The notes under the pieces: generated by a model
Database searches by the model: none
Told to the model about the DNA's origin: nothing
What the model saw: the letters and a program-made list of their open reading frames with translations, nothing else
Assembly (NCBI RefSeq): GCF_001293525.1
Contig: NZ_BBYR01000039.1
Location: 62,001-126,000 of the forward strand
Length of the DNA stretch: 64,000 nucleotides
Direction of reading: 5' to 3'
Source of the DNA: Pseudideonella sakaiensis
GTDB taxonomy: Bacteria; Pseudomonadota; Gammaproteobacteria; Burkholderiales; Burkholderiaceae_C
Shown: piece after piece, positions 1 through 7,734 of the stretch
Numbering within the stretch: position 1 is the first letter of the stretch
Layout of the letters: each line of letters starts with the position of its first letter
Made by a program: the position numbers and the translations under genes

Positions 1-927
1 CGTCCGCCGCTGGACCGCAGCCGCCTGCTCGCCTTCTTTGCCCAACGGGCGATCCCCGGCGTGGAGACCGTCACGCCCGACGGCCTGCGCCGCACGCTGC
101 GCGCGGGCGCCCTCGGCGGCGACGGCGCGGCCACCCACCCGGCCGGCTGGATCGCGATCCGCTTCGACGCGCAGCGGCCCTGCGTGGCGCTGCAGGCCGC
201 GCCGGCCCTGCTGCCCCACAGCGCCGTGCTGCTGGCCGCGGTGCGGCGCTGGCTGGACCTGGACGCGCGGCCCGACGTGATCGACGGCGGACTCGCCGAA
301 CTGCCGGGTACGCCGGGACTGCGCCTGCCGGGCAGCCTGGACGGCTTCGAGCTGGCGGTGCGCGCGGTGCTCGGGCAGCAGGTCAGCGTCGCGGCGGCGC
401 GCACGCTGGCCGCGCGCCTGGTCGAGCGCCACGGCCGCCCGCTGGCGACGCCGTGGGCCGACGTGACGCGGGCCTTCCCCGGCCCCGACGCGCTGACGGG
501 CTGCGCGGTCGCCGACCTGGCCGCGCTGGGGATCATCCGCACGCGCGCCGCGGCGATCCTCGCGCTCGCCGCGGCGTGGCCGGCGCTGCAGCCGCGGCTG
601 CGCCCGGGCGCCGACCCGCAGCCGCTGATCGACGCGCTGGTCGCGCTGCCGGGCATCGGCCCGTGGACGGCGCACTACGTCGCGATGCGGGCGCTGGGCT
701 GGACCGACGCCTTCCCGCCCGGCGACGTCGCCGTGCTGGAGGCGCTGCGGCGGCGCGCCGCCGGCGCCGCGCCGGACAACCCCCCGCCGCCGCCCGCGGC
801 GGCCGGCCGCAGCGCCGCCGAGCGCCGCGCCGCACGCGAGGCGGCCGAACGCCACAGCGCCGCGTGGCGCCCCTGGCGCAGCTATGCGGTGCTGCGGCTG
901 TGGGACAGCCTCCAACCGACACCCTAG
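1..927 (+). CDS. alkA: DNA-3-methyladenine glycosylase II (AlkA), 5' end outside window
   Basis: Base-excision glycosylase of the HhH-GPD superfamily that removes alkylated bases. The reading frame is open from base 1, and the first visible residues (PPLDRSRLLAFF then AIPGVE) match the AlkA N-terminal domain, so the true start lies upstream. The helix-hairpin-helix LPGIGPWTAHY is at about 646-678. The catalytic Asp follows in PPGDVAV, codon 724-726. A Pro/Ala-rich insertion (about 778-840) precedes the last helix and is not typical of E. coli AlkA. The stop is TAG at 925-927, and ogt starts 8 bp later, so the two alkylation-repair genes are probably co-transcribed. In many Burkholderiales AlkA is fused to an Ada domain; whether that is so here cannot be seen. 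Confidence 0.9.
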   Translation, partial: RPPLDRSRLLAFFAQRAIPGVETVTPDGLRRTLRAGALGGDGAATHPAGWIAIRFDAQRPCVALQAAPALLPHSAVLLAAVRRWLDLDARPDVIDGGLAELPGTPGLRLPGSLDGFELAVRAVLGQQVSVAAARTLAARLVERHGRPLATPWADVTRAFPGPDALTGCAVADLAALGIIRTRAAAILALAAAWPALQPRLRPGADPQPLIDALVALPGIGPWTAHYVAMRALGWTDAFPPGDVAVLEALRRRAAGAAPDNPPPPPAAAGRSAAERRAAREAAERHSAAWRPWRSYAVLRLWDSLQPTP

Positions 928-935
928 GATCGACC

Positions 936-1469
936 ATGACCACGACAGCCGCCCCGCCGGTCGACGCCGCCCGCGCGGTACCGACCGGATTCACCGCCCA
1001 GGTCCACTGGACCTCGCCGCTCGGCGGCCTGACCCTGGCCCGGCGCGCCGCCGGCCTGGGTGGCGCCTGGTTCGACGGCCAGCGCCACCACCCCGGCCCG
1101 CTGGCCGCCCCGGTCGACCCGGGCGACCCGCTGCTGCGCCGGGCGATCGAGGCGCTGGCGGACTTCTTCGCGGGCCGCGGCGCGGCGCTGGCGGCGCTGC
1201 CGCTGGCGCCCCACGGCACGGCCTTCCAGTGCGCCGTCTGGCAGGCGCTGGGCCGCATCGCGCCGGGCGCCACCACCAGCTACGCCGCACTCGCCGCCTC
1301 GGTGGGGCGGCCGGGCGCGTCGCGCGCCGTCGGCGCGGCCGTCGGCCGCAACCCGCTGTCGGTGATCGTGCCCTGCCACCGCGTGCTCGGCAGCGACGGC
1401 TCGCTGACGGGCTATGCCGGCGGCCTCGCCCGCAAGCAGGCGCTGCTGCGGCTGGAAGGCGCCTGCTGA
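936..1469 (+). CDS. ogt: Methylated-DNA--protein-cysteine S-methyltransferase
   Basis: Suicide methyltransferase of 177 aa that takes the methyl group from O6-methylguanine onto a cysteine. The active-site motif IVPCHRV is present with the acceptor Cys at residue 147. The upstream GTAFQCAVWQALGRIAPG segment and the following GYAGGLARKQALLRLE tail are the normal DNA-binding domain. The ATG at 936 lies 8 bp after the alkA stop, which supports a repair operon. The N-terminal domain is short, as usual for Ogt. A name of ada C-terminal domain is possible, but no Ada metal-binding domain is present in this protein. Confidence 0.93.
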   Translation: MTTTAAPPVDAARAVPTGFTAQVHWTSPLGGLTLARRAAGLGGAWFDGQRHHPGPLAAPVDPGDPLLRRAIEALADFFAGRGAALAALPLAPHGTAFQCAVWQALGRIAPGATTSYAALAASVGRPGASRAVGAAVGRNPLSVIVPCHRVLGSDGSLTGYAGGLARKQALLRLEGAC

Positions 1470-1548
1470 CCCGCGGGCCGGAACCGCGCGCCACCCGCCA
1501 CCTGCCGCTGGCGCTGCACCCACCGCTCCCCGCCCGATCCCTCTCCGC

Positions 1549-2448
1549 ATGCGCCGCGCCGACCTGCTCGACCTGGTCCTGCTGGCCGCCCTCTGGGGCG
1601 GCTCCTTCCTCTTCACCCGCATCGCGGCGCCGGCCTTCGGCCCGCTGCCGGTGGCCGGCCTGCGCGTCGCCGGCGCGGCGCTGGTGCTGCTGCCGCTGCT
1701 CGCGTGGCGCGGCGAGACGGCGGCGCTGGGCCGCCATTGGCGGCCGCTGCTGCTGGTCGGGCTCAGCACCTCGGCGCTGCCCTTCGCGCTCTACGCCTAT
1801 GCCGCGCTGCGCCTGAACGCCGGCCTGGCCAGCATCTTCAACGCGGCGACGCCGCTGTTCGCCGCGCTGATCGCCTGGGCCTGGCTGGGCGACCGGCCGA
1901 GCCGCCCGCGCGTGCTCGGCCTGGTGATCGGCTTCCTCGGCGTGTTCGGGCTGGCCTGGAGCAAGGCCGGCCTCGCGGTCGACGGCGAGCCGGGCCTGGC
2001 GCTGGCGGTCGCTGCCTGCATCGTGGCGACGCTGTCCTACGGCTACGCGGCCACCGCGACCAAGCGCTTCCTGTCCGGTGCGCCCTCGCTGGCCGTGGCC
2101 GCAGGCAGCCAGCTCGCGGCCACGCTGCTGCTGGCCGGCCCGGCCGCGCTGACCTGGCCGGCCCGGTCGCCCGGCCCGCTGGCCTGGTTCGCCGTGGCGG
2201 CGCTCGCCTTCGCGTCGACCGGGCTGGCCTACCTGCTGTACTTCCGGCTGATCGCCCGCGTCGGCCCGGCGCGGGCCGTCACCGTCACCTTCCTGGTGCC
2301 GGCCTTCGCCGTCGCGTGGGGAGCGCTCTTCCTCGGCGAGACGCTGACCCTGCCGATGGTCGCGGGCTGCGGCGTGATCCTGTTCGGCACCGCGCTGGCG
2401 GTCGGCCTGGTCGGCGGCCCGCGCCCGGCACGCACCGGCCGAGGCTGA
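1549..2448 (+). CDS. DMT superfamily (EamA) transporter
   Basis: Inner-membrane protein of 299 aa with about ten hydrophobic segments arranged as two EamA repeats. The first repeat begins LLAALWGGSFLFTRIA and the second begins near LALAVAACIVATLSYGYA, the internal duplication typical of drug/metabolite exporters. The GxxxNxxxxxxPxxxA-like stretch LASIFNAATPLFAALIAW is characteristic. ATG 1549 is chosen because it begins directly before the first membrane helix; a longer in-frame start at 1414 would overlap ogt. The substrate cannot be inferred. It is not obviously in an operon with ogt, lying 79 bp away. Confidence 0.88.
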   Translation: MRRADLLDLVLLAALWGGSFLFTRIAAPAFGPLPVAGLRVAGAALVLLPLLAWRGETAALGRHWRPLLLVGLSTSALPFALYAYAALRLNAGLASIFNAATPLFAALIAWAWLGDRPSRPRVLGLVIGFLGVFGLAWSKAGLAVDGEPGLALAVAACIVATLSYGYAATATKRFLSGAPSLAVAAGSQLAATLLLAGPAALTWPARSPGPLAWFAVAALAFASTGLAYLLYFRLIARVGPARAVTVTFLVPAFAVAWGALFLGETLTLPMVAGCGVILFGTALAVGLVGGPRPARTGRG

Positions 2449-2471
2449 AACCGGCCCAGCCTGCGGCACGC

Positions 2472-2837
2472 TCAGGCCGCCGCGGCCTCGCGCCACAACG
2501 CCAGCGCGAGGTCCGCGGGCAGGCCCTCGATCACGTCCAGGCCCTGCTGCAGCGCCCAGGTCGCGTCGAACCAGCCGGGGGCGTTGGCCGCCTCGTCGGC
2601 GGCCCCGTCGGCGCCACCGGCGCCGGGCGCAGTGTCCAGCGGCTCGGCCGGCACCGGCACGACCACCTCCACCCAAGGCAGGTCGCTCACGTCGCCCGCC
2701 ACCGGCCGCGGTGCAGCCCCCGTGGCGGGCCGCGGCCGGCGCGGCGCGTCCGGGGATGCGCCGCAGCGCCCCGGGGCGGTGGCCGGGCGGGTGGCCGGGG
2801 CGGCGACGGGGAGGCAGGAGAAGTGCAGCTGGGCCAT
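2472..2837 (-). CDS. Hypothetical protein, 121 aa
   Basis: I do not recognise a family. The protein is rich in Ala and Pro for its first 50 residues. It then has an acidic centre and a conserved-looking C-terminal segment, WFDATWALQQGLDVIEGL, that resembles a folded helix pair. A GGAG ribosome-binding site lies 7 bp before the ATG at 2837, which favours a real gene. It is convergent with the DMT transporter and divergent from aat. No signal peptide or membrane segment is visible. In DNA this GC-rich a spurious frame cannot be fully excluded. Confidence 0.5.
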   Translation of the reverse strand: MAQLHFSCLPVAAPATRPATAPGRCGASPDAPRRPRPATGAAPRPVAGDVSDLPWVEVVVPVPAEPLDTAPGAGGADGAADEAANAPGWFDATWALQQGLDVIEGLPADLALALWREAAAA

Positions 2838-3061
2838 GGGATGCTCCGGAGGGCGGGGGGTGACGGGATGGCGCCAGTGTCGGCACGGCGCCGTCCGCTG
2901 CCCATCCCCGCAGCGGCGGCGTCGGGGAGCGCCCCCGCCCTCCGCCCCCGCGCCGGGGCCCGCCGCGGGGCGGGGGGCCGACGTGCGGGCGCCCCGCCCC
3001 GACCGCGCCGCCCACCCCCCCGATGCCGCACACTCCGGCCCTCGGGCGAGGGCCCTGCACC

Positions 3062-3832
3062 ATGATCACCTGGCTGAACGACGACCACGACCCGCTGCCG
3101 TCCACGGCCGCGGCGCTGCCGCCCGGCTCCGAGGCGCCGGGCCTGCTGGCCGCCGGCGGGCGGCTCGACGTCGCCCGGCTGCGCGAGGCCTACGCGCGCG
3201 GCATCTTCCCGTGGTACGGCGTGGGCCAGCCCATCCTGTGGTGGTCGCCGGACCCGCGCATGGTGCTGATGCCGGCCGAGTTCAGGCTCTCGCGCTCGCT
3301 GCGCAAGACGATCGCCCGCTTCGTGCGCACGCCCGGCTGCGAGGTGCGCATCGACGCCGCGCCGCGGCGCGTGCTGGAAGCCTGCGCGGGCACGCCGCGG
3401 CCCGGCCAGGACGGCACCTGGATCGTGCCGGCCATGGTGGAGGCCTACCTGCGCTGGCACGCGGCGGGCGACGTGCACAGCGTGGAGACCTGGGTCGACG
3501 GCGAGCTGGTCGGCGGCCTGTACGGGGTCAACCTCGGCCGGATGTTCTTCGGCGAGTCGATGTTCGCGCACCGCAGCGACGCGTCGAAGATCGCGCTGGC
3601 GGCGCTGGTCTGCTTCTGCCGCGCGCACGCGATCGACATGATCGACTGCCAGCAGAACACCGCGCACCTGGCGTCGTTCGGCGCGCGCGAGATCCCGCGC
3701 CGCGAGTTCGAGCGCCGGCTCGGCCCGCGGGTGGCGGCGCCGTCGCCGCCCGATTGGACCTATGATCCGTCGCTGTGGCGGCAACTCCTCCGCCCGCAGG
3801 ATGCGCCCCGCCCCGAGGACAGCGGCCCGTGA
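3062..3832 (+). CDS. aat: Leucyl/phenylalanyl-tRNA--protein transferase
   Basis: Cytosolic aminoacyltransferase of 256 aa that adds Leu or Phe to N-terminal Lys/Arg of proteins and so creates N-degrons for ClpS/ClpAP. Family signatures are visible in order: [46 protein letters not shown] and [19 protein letters not shown]. The ATG at 3062 gives the usual MITWL-type N-terminus; an in-frame ATG at 3023 would add 13 unconserved residues. Its stop overlaps the GTG start of bpt (GTGA, 3829-3832), so the two N-degron enzymes are translationally coupled. Confidence 0.96.
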   Translation: MITWLNDDHDPLPSTAAALPPGSEAPGLLAAGGRLDVARLREAYARGIFPWYGVGQPILWWSPDPRMVLMPAEFRLSRSLRKTIARFVRTPGCEVRIDAAPRRVLEACAGTPRPGQDGTWIVPAMVEAYLRWHAAGDVHSVETWVDGELVGGLYGVNLGRMFFGESMFAHRSDASKIALAALVCFCRAHAIDMIDCQQNTAHLASFGAREIPRREFERRLGPRVAAPSPPDWTYDPSLWRQLLRPQDAPRPEDSGP

Positions 3833-4581
3833 CCCACCCGAAAGAGCTCCCGCTCGCGTCGCTTCAGTTCTACGCCACGGCACCCTATCCGTGCAGCTAC
3901 CTCGCCGGCCGGATGGCCCGCTCGCAGGTCGCCACCCCCAGCCACCTGATCCACGCCGACGCCTACTCCGGGCTGGTCGGCAACGGCTTCCGCCGCAGCG
4001 GCATGTTCACCTACCGGCCCTACTGCGACGGCTGCAAGGCCTGCGTGCCGCTGCGCGTGCCGGTGGAGCGCTTCCGCCCGAGCCGCAGCCAGCGCCGCGC
4101 GTGGAAGCAGCATGCGGGGCTGCAGGCCCGGGTGCTGCGGCTGTGCTTCGTGCCCGAGCACTACCAGCTCTACCTGCGCTACCAGGCCGGCCGCCACAGC
4201 GGCGGCGGCATGGACCACGACAGCATCGACCAGTACACCCAGTTCCTGCTGCAAAGCCGCGTCAACTCCCGCCTGGTCGAGTTCCGCGCGCCGCCGGCGC
4301 CGGGCGAGGACGGGCCTGGCGCGCTGAAGATGGTGTCCATCCTGGACGTGCTGAACGACGGGCTGTCGGCGGTCTACACCTTCTACGAGCCCGAGGACGG
4401 CATGAGCTACGGCACCTACAACGTGCTGTGGCAGATCGAGCAGACGCGCCAGCTGCACCTCGCGCACGTCTACCTCGGCTACTGGATCGCGCAGAGCCCG
4501 AAGATGGCCTACAAGGCCCAGTTCCGCCCGTTCGAGTGCCTGGTGGACGGGCGCTGGCAGGCCGCCAGCGACGCCGCGTGA
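3829..4581 (+). CDS. bpt: Aspartate/glutamate leucyltransferase (Bpt)
   Basis: Bacterial ATE1-like transferase of 250 aa that adds Leu to N-terminal Asp/Glu, making primary N-degrons. The start is GTG at 3829. It overlaps the aat stop and gives the expected [10 protein letters not shown]-terminus followed by [13 protein letters not shown]. The typical [23 protein letters not shown] segment with clustered cysteines is present, as is the C-terminal [20 protein letters not shown] block. Full length for the family. It works in the same pathway as aat. Confidence 0.96.
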   Translation: MTHPKELPLASLQFYATAPYPCSYLAGRMARSQVATPSHLIHADAYSGLVGNGFRRSGMFTYRPYCDGCKACVPLRVPVERFRPSRSQRRAWKQHAGLQARVLRLCFVPEHYQLYLRYQAGRHSGGGMDHDSIDQYTQFLLQSRVNSRLVEFRAPPAPGEDGPGALKMVSILDVLNDGLSAVYTFYEPEDGMSYGTYNVLWQIEQTRQLHLAHVYLGYWIAQSPKMAYKAQFRPFECLVDGRWQAASDAA

Positions 4582-4784
4582 ACGCCGCCTGAGCGCCACG
4601 CGGCCGCCGCGGGACGCGTCCGGACGCCGGCGCGAACCCGCTGTTCCGCCGCCCGGGGCCACCGCCCGAAGAAACGGCGCCGCACCGGCGCGCCCCCTCA
4701 TCGAAAGTGAGGATGGGCCGGACCGGGACCTTCGACGACGATGCGCCCAGCCCGGCCGCTTCCCGCCGGCGCAGGGAGCGGCCG

Positions 4785-6842
4785 ATGCGCCTCGTCTTCA
4801 CCTCGTGCATGGACGCCGAGCGCGTGCCGCGGCAACCCGTCTGGGACGCGGTGCGGGCGCTCCAGCCGGACGCGCTGTTCCTGCTCGGCGACGCGATCTA
4901 CATGGACTGGGGCCTGGCCTCGACCGCGCGCGTGCCGGCGTGGCGCCGGCGCTACGACCGCGCGCCGGGCGCGACGCTGGCCGCCTTCCGCGCGGACATG
5001 CACCGCCGCTACCGGCGGCAATGGGGCGTCGCGGAGTTCCGCGCGCTGGTGCGCGATCTCGTCGCGCGGGTCGGGCCGGAGCGGCTCTACGTCTGCCGCG
5101 ACGAGCACGATTTCGCGTGGAACAACGCCGTCGGCGCCGGCCCGGCGGACGCCCCGCGCCACGTGCCGGCGCCGCTGGCCGCGGTCTCGGACGCGCTGTT
5201 CGCCCAGTTCCGCGCCGTGCTGGCGCGACCGGGCGACTGGGCCGACGGCTACCCCGGCCCGGAGCAGGCGCTGCCGCCGGCGCCGGCGCCGGCGGCCGAG
5301 CTCGGCCCGCTGCGGGTGCTGCTGCTGGACGAGCGCAGCGCCCGCACCGGCTTCGGGCCGGGCGTCGCCACGCCGCGCATCCTCGACGACAGCGCGCGCG
5401 AGGCCCTGCTGGGCGCGCTCGCCGCGCCCGGCACCGGGCCGCTGCTGGTCGCCGGCAGCAGCCCGCTGCGCCACGACTACCGCTTCTCCGACCAGGGCTG
5501 GTCGACCGACGCGGGCGCGGTGGCCGAGTACCGCCAGCTGCTCGACGGCGCGCGTCAGGCGGGCCGGGCGGTGCTCTACGTCGGGGGCGACATCCACCGG
5601 CTGGCCTACGGCGGCCCGGTCGAGCCGGGCAGCCCGGTGGTGCAGCTGCTCGCGTCGGGCGCGGCCGTCGGGCGCATCCTGTTCAAGCGCTTCGTCCCGT
5701 CCTTCGCGACCGTCGAGGTGTCGACCGAGGGCGGTGGCGGCCGCCTGACGATCGGCGGCCGCCGCGGCGACGAGGCGCTCACGCCGATACGCCTGCCCTT
5801 CGCCGCCGGCCAATGGAGCGCCACGCCCCCGGCCGGCGAATCCACCGCGCTGGCGGTCGACGCCTGGGGGCCGGCCGAGGAGCGGCTGGAGCGGGCCGGC
5901 CCGCTGGGCGTGCTGACGCTGCGGCAGGGCGCCGCGCAGGCCGCGGCGCCGCAGCTCGAACTGCCCGCGCACGCGCTGGACGCGCTCTACGGCGACGGCT
6001 TCGTCGCGGCCGACTGGCCGCAGGCCCTGGCGGTCGAGGCGCTGGCCGAGCGGCCGGCGTTGCGCGTGGCGCGTGCCGGCGCGGGCGCAGCCGGCGTGGA
6101 AGCGGTGCTGCGCGCCGCCTTCCATCGCGCCGGCGCGGCCGGCCGGGGGGCGGTGGTGCTGTTCGTGCACGGCTTCCAGAAGACCTTCGCCGAGTCGATC
6201 GAGCAGGCCTGCCGCCTGCGCGAGCTGCACCAGGTCGAGCCGGTGCTGTGGTCCTGGCCCTCCGGCGAGGACGCCGGCTTCCTGTCCGCGCTGCAGGACT
6301 TCGTCACGATGCAGCAGCGCTGTGCCCGCATGCAGTCGGCGCTGTCCGGCACCCTGGCGCTGTTCGGCGACCTGGCGGCACAGCACCCCGGCTGCCGCGC
6401 CACCGTGCTGGCGCGCAGCATGGGCGCGCTGGCGCTGGACGCCGTGCTGCAGCGCCACGACCTGATGCTGAACCTGGCACCGCGGCTCGCGCCGCTGGCC
6501 GGCGTGCTGCTGTCGGCCCCGCTGCTGCCGCAGCGCCACCATGCCGAGGGGCTGGCGCGCCTGGGCTGTCCCGCCTGGGTGACGTTCAACCGCCAGGACC
6601 GCAGCCTGCGCGCCGCCGACTGGCTGAGCCACGGCGAGCTGCTCGGCAACGCCGGCCCCGGCGTCGAGCGCGCCCCGAACGCCCGCTACCTGGACTGGAC
6701 CGCGGTGCCGGGCGTGGACGGCGGCCACGATCACCTGACCCTCCCGATGGGCGCCGCGGCCGATGCGCTCAATGCGGCGCTGCTGCACGGCACGGCGCCG
6801 ACGCCGGCCCAGCTCGCCGCCGCAGGCGTGGTGGCGGCATGA
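4785..6842 (+). CDS. Two-domain protein: PhoD-like metallophosphatase fused to alpha/beta hydrolase
   Basis: A 685-aa protein with two apparent enzyme halves. Residues 1-330 carry PhoD-like metallophosphatase motifs: FTSCMD, LLGDAIYMDWG (Asp36), CRDEHDFAWNNA and a late GGDIHR. Residues about 440-670 resemble DUF900-type alpha/beta hydrolases: VLFVHGFQKTFAES, LWSWPSGEDAG, a nucleophile elbow ARSMGAL with Ser545, and a late GGHDHLT that could supply the catalytic His648. No signal peptide is visible, so it is probably cytoplasmic. ATG 4785 is preferred over in-frame upstream starts because GGGAG lies about 7 bp before it and the conserved RLVFTSC begins at once. The substrate is unknown. The two-component genes follow 96 bp downstream. 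Confidence 0.8.
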   Translation: MRLVFTSCMDAERVPRQPVWDAVRALQPDALFLLGDAIYMDWGLASTARVPAWRRRYDRAPGATLAAFRADMHRRYRRQWGVAEFRALVRDLVARVGPERLYVCRDEHDFAWNNAVGAGPADAPRHVPAPLAAVSDALFAQFRAVLARPGDWADGYPGPEQALPPAPAPAAELGPLRVLLLDERSARTGFGPGVATPRILDDSAREALLGALAAPGTGPLLVAGSSPLRHDYRFSDQGWSTDAGAVAEYRQLLDGARQAGRAVLYVGGDIHRLAYGGPVEPGSPVVQLLASGAAVGRILFKRFVPSFATVEVSTEGGGGRLTIGGRRGDEALTPIRLPFAAGQWSATPPAGESTALAVDAWGPAEERLERAGPLGVLTLRQGAAQAAAPQLELPAHALDALYGDGFVAADWPQALAVEALAERPALRVARAGAGAAGVEAVLRAAFHRAGAAGRGAVVLFVHGFQKTFAESIEQACRLRELHQVEPVLWSWPSGEDAGFLSALQDFVTMQQRCARMQSALSGTLALFGDLAAQHPGCRATVLARSMGALALDAVLQRHDLMLNLAPRLAPLAGVLLSAPLLPQRHHAEGLARLGCPAWVTFNRQDRSLRAADWLSHGELLGNAGPGVERAPNARYLDWTAVPGVDGGHDHLTLPMGAAADALNAALLHGTAPTPAQLAAAGVVAA

Positions 6843-6938
6843 ACGGCCCGCTGGGCGCACCACGGGCCGGCGCCCGCGCGCGCCGGGTGGCCCCATGACA
6901 CCGCCGCGCCGTGTCGCCGGCCCGTGCCGGAGGCCCGC

Positions 6939-7655
6939 ATGAGTGGCCCCTCGCCCGGGATCCGCGTCGGGCTGGTCGAGGACGAGCCGGCGATGCGCCG
7001 CCGCCTGGTCGACGCGATCGACGCCGCCGACGGCATGCACGTCGTGCTGCAGGCGGCCCGCGCCGACGAGGCCCTGGCCTGGCTGGGCTGCCACGCCGTC
7101 GACGTGATGCTCGTCGACCTCGGCCTGCCCGACCGCCCGGGGCTGGAGGTGATCGCCGCGTGCCGCCGCAGCCAGCCCGCCTGCCAGGTGATGGTGGTGA
7201 CCCTGTTCGCCGACGAAGCGAACGTGATCCGGGCCTTCGAGGCGGGCGCCAGCGGCTACCTCATGAAGGACGGCTCGCAGGACGACCTGGCCGAGCACGT
7301 GCGGCAGTTGCACGCCGGCGGCTCGCCGGTGTCCCCGATGATCGCGCGGCAGATGCTGCGGCGCTGGCAGCAGGCGTCGGCGCCGCCGGCCGGCGCGGCC
7401 CCGCCGGCGGCCGCGCTGGCGCCAGCGCCCGGCGGCACCGCCGCGGCATCGGTGCCGGCCGAACCCTTGACCGCGCGCGAGGCCGACGTGCTCGAACTGG
7501 TCGCGCGCGGCTTCAACTACGTCGAGGTCGCGGAGCGGCTCGGCGTGGCGGTGTCGACCGTGCGCACCCACGTGCGCAGCGTCTACGGCAAGCTGGACGT
7601 GCACAACAAGACCGAGGCGGTGTTCGAGGCGCGCCAGCTCGGGCTGCTGCGATGA
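6939..7655 (+). CDS. NarL/FixJ-family response regulator
   Basis: DNA-binding response regulator of 238 aa. The receiver domain (about residues 5-125) has the acidic pair VEDE, phospho-acceptor Asp60 in VMLVDLGLPD and the conserved Lys in YLMKDGS. A Pro/Ala-rich linker (about 145-170) leads to a LuxR-type helix-turn-helix: LTAREADVLELVARG then AVSTVRTHVRSVYGKL. The ATG at 6939 is preceded by GGAG. The sensor kinase gene follows 79 bp later and is its likely partner. The target genes are not evident; the ccm operon directly downstream is one candidate by position only. Confidence 0.92.
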   Translation: MSGPSPGIRVGLVEDEPAMRRRLVDAIDAADGMHVVLQAARADEALAWLGCHAVDVMLVDLGLPDRPGLEVIAACRRSQPACQVMVVTLFADEANVIRAFEAGASGYLMKDGSQDDLAEHVRQLHAGGSPVSPMIARQMLRRWQQASAPPAGAAPPAAALAPAPGGTAAASVPAEPLTAREADVLELVARGFNYVEVAERLGVAVSTVRTHVRSVYGKLDVHNKTEAVFEARQLGLLR

Positions 7656-7734
7656 CGGCGGGCGCCGCGCGGACCGGTGGCGCTCGGCGGGCCCGTGCCC
7701 CGGGCCGCGCGGGCGCCGCGCGGCGGGCCGGCCG

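Noticed and set aside
991-3105. Minus-strand open frame of 704 codons
   Set aside because: It is antisense to ogt and the DMT transporter and has no recognisable domain.
7677-7734. GTG 7677 as the sensor kinase start
   Set aside because: The resulting first 60 residues are Arg/Gly-rich without a signal or membrane segment, while the neighbouring frame gives a textbook signal peptide from ATG 7735.
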